From Volvox africanus (lineage: Eukaryota; Chlorophyta; Chlorophyceae; Chlamydomonadales; Volvocaceae), in the NCBI GenBank assembly GCA_030268105.1, contig BSDZ01000016.1:1061501-1125500 (forward strand): 64,000 nucleotides of DNA, written 5' to 3'. Both the position numbers and the translations under genes were made by a program. This document shows, piece by piece, positions 1 through 9,425 of the stretch. Position 1 is the stretch's first letter; the number at the start of each line of letters is the position of its first letter. The notes under the pieces are model-generated. The model had not been told where the DNA came from. It searched no databases and was given only the letters and a program-made list of their open reading frames with translations.

Positions 1-3000
1 GCCACCAACGCCACCACCAACGCCACTACCGCCACCAACGCCACCAACGCTGCCAACGCCACCAACGCCTCCACCAACGCCACCAACGCCACAACCGCTC
101 ACACCGCCATCAGCACCAGCGCCACGTTTGCCACAAACCGTCACGCCACCACCAACGCCACTACCGCCACCAACGCCACCAACGCCAAAACCCTTGAAAC
201 CGCCATCAGCACCTCCACCGCCACGTTTGCCACAAACCGTTACCGCATCACCTGTTAAAGGTCGTCACCAACGCCTTCACTAACGCCTCCAACACCGCCA
301 ACACCACCAACGCCACCAACGCCACCTACACCACCTACGCCACCGCCACCAACGCCGCAACGCCGCCAACGCCATCAACACCACCTACGCCGTCAAAGCC
401 ACCAACGCCATAACCGCCGACACCGCCATCAGCACCAGCGCCACGTTCGCCACAAACCGTCACGCCACCACCAACGCCACTACCGCCACCATCGCCACCA
501 ACGCCACCACCAACGCCACTACCGCCACCAACGCCATCAACGCTGCCAACGCCACCAACGCCTCCACCAACGCCACCAACGCCACAACCGCTCACACCGC
601 CATCAGCACCAGCGCCACGTTTGCCACAAACCGTCACGCCACCACCAACGCCACTACCGCCACCAACGCCACCAACGCCAAAACCCTTGAAACCGCCATC
701 AGCACCTCCACCGCCACGTTTGCCACAAACCGTTACCGCATCACCTGTTAAAGGTCGTCACCAACGCCTTCACTTACGCCTCCAACACCGCCAACGCCAC
801 CAACGCCACCAACGCCACCTACAACACCTTCGCCACCGCCACCAACGCCGCAACGCCGCCAACGCCATCAACACCACCTACGCCGTCAAAGCCACCAACA
901 CCATAACCGCCGACACCGCCATCAGCACCAGCGCCACGTTCGCCACAAACCGTCACGCCACCACCAACGCCACTACCGCCACCATCGCCACCAACGCCTT
1001 AACCAACGCCACTACCGCCACCAACGCCACCAAGGCCACCATCGCAACCAACGCCACCAAGGCCACCAACGCTACCAACGCCACCAGCGCCATCAACGCC
1101 ATAAACGCCACCAACGCTACCGCCACCAACGCTGCAACGCCGCCAACGGCACCTACGCTGTCAAAGCCACCAACGCCATAACCGCCGACACCGCCATCAG
1201 CACCACCAGCGCCACGTTCGCCAGAAACCGTCACGCCACCACCATCGCCACTACCGCCACCAACGCCACCAACGCCTAAACCAACGCCACTACTGCCACC
1301 AACGCCATCAACGCCGCCAACGCCACCAACGCCTCCACCAACGCAACCAACGCCACAACCGCCGACACCGCCATCAGCACCAGCGCCACGTTCGCCACAA
1401 ACCGTCACGCCACCACCAACGCCACTACCGCCACCATCGCCACCATCGCCACCAAGGCCATCAAGGCCACCAACGCCACTAACGCCACCAACGCCTCCAG
1501 CAACGCCACTACCGCCACCAACGCCATCAACACTGCCAACGCCACCAACGCCTCCACCAACGCCACTAACGCCACAAATGCCGACACCGCCATCAGCACC
1601 AGTGCCACGTTCGCCACGAACCGTCACGCCACCACCAACGCCACTACCGCCACTATCGCCACCAACGCCACCAAGGCCACCATCGCCACCAATGCCACCA
1701 AGGCCACCATCGCCACCAACGCCACCAGCGCCATCAACGCCACCAACGCCACCAACGCCACCGCCACCAACGCTGCAACGCCGCCAATGGCACCTACGCT
1801 GTCAAAGCCACCAACGCCATAACCGCCGACACCGCCATCAGCACCACCAGCGCCACGTTCGCCACAAACCGTCACGCCACCACCAACGCCACTACCGCCA
1901 CCAACGCCACCAACGCCTCCACCAACGCCACCTACACCACCTACGCCATCGTCGCCGCCAATGCCACCAACGCCACGACTGCCGACACCGCCATCAGCAC
2001 CAGCACCAAGTTCGCCACAAACCGTCACGCCACCACCAACGCCACTACCGCCACCATCGCCACCAACGCCACCAAGGCCACCATAGCCACCAACGCCACC
2101 AAGGCCACCATCGCCTCCAACGCCACCAAGGCCACCAACGCCACCCACGCCACCAGCGCCATCAACGCCACCAACGCCACCAACGCTACCGCCACCAACG
2201 CCGCAACGCCGCCAACGCCACCTACGCCGTCAAAGCCACCAACGCCACAACCGCCGACACCGCCATCAGCACCAGCGCCACGTTCTCCACAAACCGTCAC
2301 GCCACCACCAACGCCACTACCGCCACAATCGCCACCAACGCCACCAAGGCCACCATAGCCACCAACGCCACCAAGGCCACCATCGCGACCAACGCCACCA
2401 AGGCCACCATCGCCACCAACGCCACCAGCGCCATCAACGCCACCAACGCCACCTACGCCGTCAAAGCCACCAACGCCATAACCGCTGACACCGCCATCAG
2501 CACCACCAGCGCCACGTTCGCCACAAACCGTCACACCACCACCAACGCCACTACCGCCACCAACGCCACCAACGCCACCAGCAACGCCACTACCGCCACC
2601 AACGCCATCAACGCTGCCAACGCCACCAACGCCTCCACCAACGCCACCAACGCCACAACCGCCGGCACCGCCATCAGCACCAGCGCCACGTTCGCCACAA
2701 ATCGTCACGCCACCACCAACGCCACTACCGCCACCATCGCCACCAACGCCACCAAGGCCACCATCGCCACCAACGCAACCAAGGCCACCATCGCCACCAA
2801 CGCCACCAGCGCCATCAACGCCACCAACGCCACCAACGCCACCGCCACCAACGCTGCAACGCCGCCAACGGCACCTACGCTGTCAAAGCCACCAACGCCA
2901 TAACCGCCGACACCGCCATCAGCACCACCAGCGCCACGTTCGCCACAAACCGTCACGCCACCACCAACGCCACTACCGCCACCAACGCCACCAACGCCTC

Positions 3001-5535
3001 CACCAACGCCACTACCGCCACCAACGCCATCGTCGCCGCCAATGCCACCAACGCCTCCACCAACGCCACCAACGCCACAACCGCCGACACCGCCATCAGC
3101 ACCAGCGCCACGTTCGCCACAAACCGTCACGCCACCACCAACGCTACTACCGCCACCATCGCCACCAACGCCACCAAGGCCACCATCGCCACAAACGCCA
3201 TCAACGCGGCCAACGCCGCCAACGCCTCCACCAACGCCACCAACGCCACAACCGCGGACACCGCCATCAGCACCAGCGCCATGTTTGCCACAAACCGTCA
3301 CGCCACCACCAACGCCACTACCGCCACCAACGCCACCAACGCCACAACCGTTGAAACCGCCATCAGCACCTCCACCGCCACGTTCGCCACAAACCGTCAC
3401 GCCACCACCAACGCCACTACCGCCACCATCGCCACCAACGCCACCACCAACGCCACTACCGCCACCAACGCCATCAACGCTGCCAACGCCACCAACGCCT
3501 CCACCAACGCCACCAACGCCACAACTGCTCACACCGCCATCAGCACCAGCGCCACGTTTGCCACAAACCGTCACGCCACCACCAACGCCACTACCGCCAC
3601 CAACGCCACCAACGCCAAAACCCTTGAAACCGCCATCAGCACCTCCACCGCCACGTTTGCCACAAACCGTTACCGCATCACCTGTTAAAGGTCGTCACCA
3701 ACGCCTTCACTAACGCCTCCAACACCGCCAACGCCACCAACGCCACCAACGCCACCTACACCACCTACGCCACCGCCACCAACGCCGCAACGCCGCCAAC
3801 GCCATCAACACCACCTACGCCGTCAAAGCCACCAAGGCCATAACCGCCGACACCGCCATCAGCACCAGCGCCACGTTCGCCACAAACCGTCACGCCACCA
3901 CCAACGCCACTACCGCCACCATCGCCACCAACGCCACCACCAACGCCACTACCGCCACCAACGCCATCAACGCTGCCAACGCCACCAACGCCTCCACCAA
4001 CGCCACCAACGCCACAACCGCTCACACCGCCATCAGCACCAGCGCCACGTTTGCCACAAACCGTCACGCCACCACCAACGCCACTACCGCCACCAACGCC
4101 ACCAACGCCAAAACCCTTGAAACCGCCATCAGCACCTCCACCGCCACGTTTGCCACAAACCGTTACCGCATCACCTGTTAAAGGTCGTCACCAACGCCTT
4201 CACTTACGCCTCCAACACCGCCAACGCCACCAACGCCACCAACGCCACCTACAACACCTTCGCCACCGCCACCAACGCCGCAACGCCGCCAACGCCATCA
4301 ACACCACCTACGCCGTCAAAGCCACCAACACCATAACCGCCGACACCGCCATCAGCACCAGCGCCACGTTCGCCACAAACCGTCACGCCACCACCAACGC
4401 CACTACCGCCACCATCGCCACCAACGCCTTAACCAACGCCACTACCGCCACCAACGCCACCAAGGCCACCATCGCAACCAACGCCACCAAGGCCACCAAC
4501 GCTACCAACGCCACCAGCGCCATCAACGCCATTAACGCCACCAACGCTACCGCCACCAACGCTGCAACGCCGCCAACGGCACCTACGCTGTCAAAGCCAC
4601 CAACGCCATAACCGCCGACACCGCCATCAGCACCACCAGCGCCACGTTCGCCAGAAACCGTCACGCCACCACCATCGCCACTACCGCCACCAACGCCACC
4701 AACGCCTAAACCAACGCCACTACTGCCACCAACGCCATCAACGCCGCCAACGCCACCAACGCCTCCACCAACGCAACCAACGCCACAACCGCCGACACCG
4801 CCATCAGCACCAGCGCCACGTTCGCCACAAACCGTCACGCCACCACCAACGCCACTACCGCCACCATCGCCACCATCGCCACCAAGGCCATCAAGGCCAC
4901 CAACGCCACTAACGCCACCAACGCCTCCAGCAACGCCACTACCGCCACCAACGCCATCAACACTGCCAACGCCACCAACGCCTCCACCAACGCCACTAAC
5001 GCCACAAATGCCGACACCGCCATCAGCACCAGTGCCACGTTCGCCACGAACCGTCACGCCACCACCAACGCCACTACCGCCACTATCGCCACCAACGCCA
5101 CCAAGGCCACCATCGCCACCAATGCCACCAAGGCCACCATCGCCACCAACGCCACCAGCGCCATCAACGCCACCAACGCCACCAACGCCACCGCCACCAA
5201 CGCTGCAACGCCGCCAATGGCACCTACGCTGTCAAAGCCACCAACGCCATAACCGCCGACACCGCCATCAGCACCACCAGCGCCACGTTCGCCACAAACC
5301 GTCACGCCACCACCAACGCCACTACCGCCACCAACGCCACCAACGCCTCCACCAACGCCACCTACACCACCTACGCCATCGTCGCCGCCAATGCCACCAA
5401 CGCCACGACTGCCGACACCGCCATCAGCACCAGCACCAAGTTCGCCACAAACCGTCACGCCACCACCAACGCCACTACCGCCACCATCGCCACCAACGCC
5501 ACCAAGGCCACCATCGCCACCAACGCCACCAAGGC
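1..5535. repeat. 3,430-bp tandem duplication inside segment I
   Basis: Bases 1 to about 2,105 match bases 3,431 to about 5,535 with only scattered mismatches. One example is ACC/ATC in the first 60 bases; another is at 2085/5515, after which the copies diverge (CCACCAAGGCCACC against CCACCAAGGCAACC). All landmarks keep the offset of 3,430, including four copies of a unique block near 239, 732, 3669 and 4162. The first copy may extend left of the window. Unequal exchange between array units is the simplest origin. Confidence 0.85.
239..269. repeat. Divergent array block with GTTACCGCATCACC
   Basis: Here the usual CAAACCGTCACGCC block is replaced by CAAACCGTTACCGCATCACC, followed by TGTTAAAGGTCGTCACC, the least 9-mer-like stretch of segment I. 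Identical blocks start at 732, 3669 and 4162. A related form (CCGTAACCGCATCACCACC) appears around 56.6, 57.3, 57.8, 58.4, 58.9 and 59.4 kb and next to the last LTR. It is a useful marker of array subfamilies. Confidence 0.8.
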
Positions 5536-6884
5536 AACCAAGGCCACCAACGTCACTAACGCCATCAACGCCACCAACGCCACCAACGCCACCGCCACCA
5601 ACGCTGCAACGCCGCCAACGCCACCTACACCGTCAAAGCCACCAACGCCATAACCGCCGACATCGCCATCAGCACCACCAGCGCCACGTTCGCAACAAAC
5701 CGTCACGCCACCACCAACGCCACTACCGCCACCATCGCCACCAACGCCACCAAGGCCACCATAGCCACCAACGCCACCAAGGCCACCATCGCCTCCAACG
5801 CCACCAAGGCCACCAACGCCACCCACGCCACCAGCGCCATCAACGCCACCAACGCCACCAACGCTACCGCCACCAACGCCGCAACGCCGCCAACGCCACC
5901 TACGCCGTCAAAGCCACCAACGCCACAACCGCCGACACCGCCATCAGCACCACCAGCGCCACGTTCGCCACAAACCGTCACGCCACCACCAACGCTACTA
6001 CCGCCACCATCGCCACCAACGCCACCAAGGCCACCATCACCTCCAACGCCACCAAGGCAACCAACGCCTCCACCAACGTCACTAACGCCATCAACGCCGC
6101 CAATGCCACCAACGCCTCCACCATTACCACCAACGCCACAACCGCCGACACCGCCATCAGCACCAGCGCCACGTTCACCACAAACCGTCACGCCACCACC
6201 AACGCCACTACCGCCACCATCACCACCAACGCCACCAAGGCCACCATCGCCACCAACGCCACCAGCGCCATCAACGCCACCAACGCCACCAACGCCACCG
6301 CCACCAACGCTGCAACGCCGCCAACGCCACCTACACCGTCAAAGCCACCAACGCCATAACCGCCGACACCGCCATCAGCACCACCAGCACCACGTTCGCC
6401 ACAAACCGTCACGCCACTACCAACGCCACTACCGCCACCAACGCCACCAACGCCACCAACGCCTCCAACACAGCCAACACCACCAATGCCACCAACGCCA
6501 TCAACGCCACCAACGCCACCGCCGCCACCGCCACCAACGCCGCACCGCCTCAAACACCACCAACGCCAACATCACCATAAAAGCCACCACCGCCACAACC
6601 GCCGACACCGCCATCAGCACCACCAGCGCCACGTTCGCCACAAACCGTCACGCCGCCACCAACGCCACTACCGCCACCAACGCCACCAACGCTACCACCA
6701 ACGCCACTACCGCCACCAACGCCACCAACGCCCCCACCAACGCCACTACCGCCACCAACGCCACCAACGCCATCAACGCCACCAACGCTTCCAACGCCAT
6801 CAACGCCACCAACGCCACCAATTCCACCGCCACCAACGCAGCTACGCCGCCAACGCCACCAACGCCACCAACGCCGTCAAAGCC

Positions 6885-6889
6885 ACCAC
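6885..6889. repeat. Target-site duplication ACCAC, left side of element 1
   Basis: ACCAC immediately precedes the LTR terminus TGTTGTACC at 6890 and is repeated at 15183-15187, just after the LTR terminus GCACAACA. Removing the element and one ACCAC restores a normal array sequence (TCAAAGCCACCACCGCCAC) that is present elsewhere, for example near 16,180. Confidence 0.88.
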
Positions 6890-7713
6890 TGTTGTACCTC
6901 TCGTTCACGTTTGCTCATAAGTATCTGCACGTCTGGAGACTTTCGACACTGATGCGCGAGCACTTGCAAGTACAGCAAGGCAAGCGAGAGCAAACAGAGA
7001 CAGCGGAAGACTTCAAGATGAAGAGAGATATAACTTACAGTCTTACAGATCGGAACGATGCAATGGACGAAATCGCCGTCAGCGCCGGAAGCAAGCAATC
7101 ATCACGCGGCGGTGATTAGCGAAGTTTAGGCTTAGCTCGGGCTAAGTAGAATAGCGTATAGCAATAATAATGTAGAACACACGAGTGTTCTCCGTTGTTG
7201 AATATCTTCCTTTGCTTAGCCGTCCTCGCATCTGTTATACTCGCAGAATCTCAATGCCGTACGATTCACATTAGGAGGCCGATCCTAGATGTGACAACCC
7301 TACTGCGTCTAGGCGTTGTCTACGCATAACAACGTATAAGCCTTTCCGGCATTCGCATGATGCAAGGGTCCGGATAACGATATCCGGTTGCAGGGCATGT
7401 ATCGCGACGAGTGCGGCGCTCTCAACGTGTGCTTTAATGAAGTAATATTATATCAGATAACATTACTTATCGTTTCGTAGCACGAGCATAATGCGCACTT
7501 CAATGCTACGGGCTTTCATGCATGCTAGGCGGATTTGCCATGATGCGATGTCGCGATGGATAATGACAACATGCCAAATGCATATATAAATGTACACGAA
7601 TACATTTATATCATGCAGATTCATTCATATGCAATGCGTTCATCACAAAAACACTTCGCCTTGTAGAATCGCGTCGACCTACGCGTCGGCGGTAAATGAA
7701 CCGTAGCACAACA
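6890..7713 (-). repeat. 3' LTR of element 1 (LTR A, 824 bp)
   Basis: On the + strand it begins TGTTGTACCTC and ends GTAGCACAACA, giving TG...CA ends and a TGTTGT/ACAACA terminal inverted repeat. It abuts the polypurine tract at its high-coordinate side, so it is the 3' LTR of a minus-strand element. Several short perfect hairpins lie inside: 7131-7146, 7175-7190, 7370-7387, about 7440-7468 and 7584-7611. A 75-codon frame antisense to the element stays open from the LTR edge to 7119. Confidence 0.95.
7584..7611. promoter_or_regulatory. AT-rich palindrome in LTR, candidate TATA region
   Basis: An 11-bp perfect inverted repeat (ATATAAATGTA / TACATTTATAT) with the 6-base loop CACGAA lies about 100-130 bp inside the U3 end of the LTR. 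It contains TATA-like sequence on both strands. It is conserved in all five LTR copies of the window; D and E read ATGTATGCGAATACAT at the centre. A promoter role is inferred from position and composition only. Confidence 0.35.
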
Positions 7714-7730
7714 ATTATCCCCCCTCCCGT
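7714..7730 (-). other. Polypurine tract of element 1
   Basis: Read on the minus strand this is ACGGGAGGGGGGATAAT, directly before the 3' LTR terminus TGTTGTGCTAC. The purine run GGGAGGGGGG is the expected plus-strand DNA priming site and fixes the element orientation. The same tract sits beside LTR E at 60830-60846. Confidence 0.9.
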
Positions 7731-7750
7731 ATGCAGCGTCCTCGCTGCAT
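7731..7750. other. Perfect hairpin between pol stop and polypurine tract
   Basis: ATGCAGC, loop GTCCTC, then GCTGCAT form a 7-bp perfect inverted repeat in the short 3' untranslated stretch (7731-7772) between the pol stop and the polypurine tract. It is conserved at 60847-60866 in element 2. Its function is not known to me; it could be an RNA structure near the 3' end. Confidence 0.6.
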
Positions 7751-7772
7751 CATACAGCATCGACTGCAGGGG

Positions 7773-9425
7773 TCATTGGGCTTGCGTGGCACGTTTGCGG
7801 GCTTCTTCGAGCAGGGGCTTCATGTCCTTTGAGAAGTTGCGTGCCGGTTCCCATGAGTTGTGCTCGTCGGTATACCCTGTCCACTTAACCAAGTACTCGT
7901 GTACTGTCCGCTTACGTCGGTGTCGGCCCACACGACGCGCGCGATAATCTAACACCCGCTCCACATCGTAAAACTTCTGTTTACCAGCGATCCAGGTCTC
8001 GGGAACTGGTTCGATCGCTGCGGGGGCGTTAGCAGGCTCAGGGACGGGTTCCATACCACGATACGGACGAACAAGCGATACGTGAAACGTGGGGTGAATG
8101 GTCATATCAGCGGGCAATGCAAGCTCCACAGCCACATTCCCAACCATGCGCACGACAGGATACGGACCAATCCAGCGAGGTAAGAGTTTTCGGGATCCGT
8201 CGGCCAAGGAACGCAAGTTCTTGGTGCTTAGCAACACGAGTTGCCCTTCCGAAAACGTCACATCCTGCTTGGATTTATTGTAATATTCCATCGTTCGTTG
8301 CTGCGCCGCGTCCAAACATGACTTCGCGTCTGTGATTCGGGACATAAAAGACTTGGCAAAAAGTTTAGCAGCAGGCACGTTCACTTCCAACTCACGCCAC
8401 ACGGGTAGCGCGGGATGAAATCCGTAGTTGAGAAAGAACGGACTTTTGCCTGTTGAGCGGTTCACAGCGTTGTTAAGCGCGAATTCTGCCGCAGTCAAAT
8501 ACGTATCCCAAACAAGTGGTGTGCGACCAGCATAATTGCGCAACATATCACCCAACGTGCGGTTTGTGCGTTCGGTTTGACCATCAGTCTGCGGGTGATA
8601 CGCCGTGCTCAGGTTGACGCGCATGCCAACTAGTTTGCAGAGCGCTTCCCAAAACTTAGACGTGAACTGCCCACCGCGGTCCGAAATCACATTTTTGGGA
8701 ACCCCGTGTAACCGAACCACATTGTCGAAAAACAAACGTGCGGTTTGCTCAGCCGTGCAGGATGATGTGCATGGTGCTAGGTGAACCATCTTAGTCAGAC
8801 GATCGACCATTACGAACACCGCATCGTATCCCCCCTCAGTTTTGGGCAGCGCGACTACGAAGTCCATGGAAACACTTTCCCAAGGCGCATCCGGGACAGG
8901 CAACGGTTGCAACAACCCATGGCCCTTACCGGAAAAAGCCTTATTGCGCTGGCACAGACTGCATGTCTGTACGAAGTTCGCCGCATCCTTAGCCAAGCAA
9001 GGCCACCAAAAGGAACGTTGCACCAACTCGACCAACCGCTTGCTACCAGGGTGTCCTGCTAACGGGTCCTCGTGGAACCGTGCAAGGATGTCGTAGCGTA
9101 GCGCGTCGTCGTTCGGAACGACGATTTGCGTAGCTGCACCCTCCGTCCGTAGCCAAAGGCCATTCTGCTTGCGAAGGTTTTCTACATTAGCCGGGTCTAC
9201 GAACCAGGCGTCTGCGTTGTAGGCAACCTTCAACCGCTCCGCGAGGTCCGTCGCGATCGGAACCTCCTCGCTACGCGGCCGCACGACGGGCGCTGCCAAA
9301 ATTGCAGTGTGTAGCGACGGATGTCGACTGAGAGCATCGGCAATATTCAATTTACCAGAAATATTTTCCCAGGTGCAGTCGAACCTAGCTAGGTATTCCA
9401 TCCACCTAGCCTGACGGCGGTTCAA
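7773..9425 (-). CDS. pol: Element 1 pol, downstream part: integrase with GPY motif and chromodomain
   Basis: A 550-codon open frame holding the C-terminal part of the polyprotein. It starts in the RNase H tail (DALSR about residue 30). The integrase zinc-binding module is H118-x6-H125-x29-C155-x2-C158. The catalytic triad is D188 (SMDFV), D249 (ISDRGGQF) and E285 (DGQTER), with the canonical 35-residue spacing between the last two. A GPY motif (WIGPYPVV) is near 420. A chromodomain spans about 486-535 with YDVERVLDYR, YLVKWTGY and NSWEP, including the aromatic residues expected for binding methylated histone tails. It should insert the cDNA into chromatin in the nucleus. The frame does not have its own start: a missing base after 9430 separates it from the RT frame, whereas element 2 is continuous here. 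The in-frame ATG-like start at 9425 is therefore an artefact. Element 1 reads WWPCLAKD where element 2 has WWPRLAKD. Confidence 0.92.
   Translation of the reverse strand: MNRRQARWMEYLARFDCTWENISGKLNIADALSRHPSLHTAILAAPVVRPRSEEVPIATDLAERLKVAYNADAWFVDPANVENLRKQNGLWLRTEGAATQIVVPNDDALRYDILARFHEDPLAGHPGSKRLVELVQRSFWWPCLAKDAANFVQTCSLCQRNKAFSGKGHGLLQPLPVPDAPWESVSMDFVVALPKTEGGYDAVFVMVDRLTKMVHLAPCTSSCTAEQTARLFFDNVVRLHGVPKNVISDRGGQFTSKFWEALCKLVGMRVNLSTAYHPQTDGQTERTNRTLGDMLRNYAGRTPLVWDTYLTAAEFALNNAVNRSTGKSPFFLNYGFHPALPVWRELEVNVPAAKLFAKSFMSRITDAKSCLDAAQQRTMEYYNKSKQDVTFSEGQLVLLSTKNLRSLADGSRKLLPRWIGPYPVVRMVGNVAVELALPADMTIHPTFHVSLVRPYRGMEPVPEPANAPAAIEPVPETWIAGKQKFYDVERVLDYRARRVGRHRRKRTVHEYLVKWTGYTDEHNSWEPARNFSKDMKPLLEEARKRATQAQ

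Larger units (their letters stand above)
1..6889. repeat. Minisatellite array, segment I (9-bp GCCACCAAC family)
   Basis: Almost every base belongs to tandem variants of the 9-mer GCCACCAAC. Common variants are GCCACCATC, GCCACCAAG, GCCACTACC, GCCATCAAC and GCCTCCACC. Longer conserved blocks, each ending in CACAAACCGTCACGCC, recur at intervals of roughly 120-300 bp. The + strand is very rich in C and poor in T. The segment begins at or before the window edge and ends exactly where the first LTR starts. All six frames are open for long distances, but the peptide repeat read in any one frame changes type (Pro-Pro-Thr, His-Gln-Arg, Ala-Thr-Asn) because linkers shift the phase. I therefore read it as noncoding. 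Confidence 0.93.

Noticed and set aside
1578..2903. 441-codon + strand frame as a proline-rich (extensin or pherophorin-like) protein
   Set aside because: It passes from Pro-Pro-Thr to His-Gln-Arg to Ala-Thr-Asn repeats because linkers shift phase. It has no signal peptide or non-repeat domain.
6103..7119. A protein joining the array repeat to the LTR-encoded C-terminus
   Set aside because: The junction is the retrotransposon insertion point. The frame runs across it by chance.
8098..8335. Short + strand frames within pol (also 9962-10201, 10698-11237, 11880-12488 and their element 2 equivalents)
   Set aside because: They are shadows of the minus-strand gag-pol frames, with no domain of their own.
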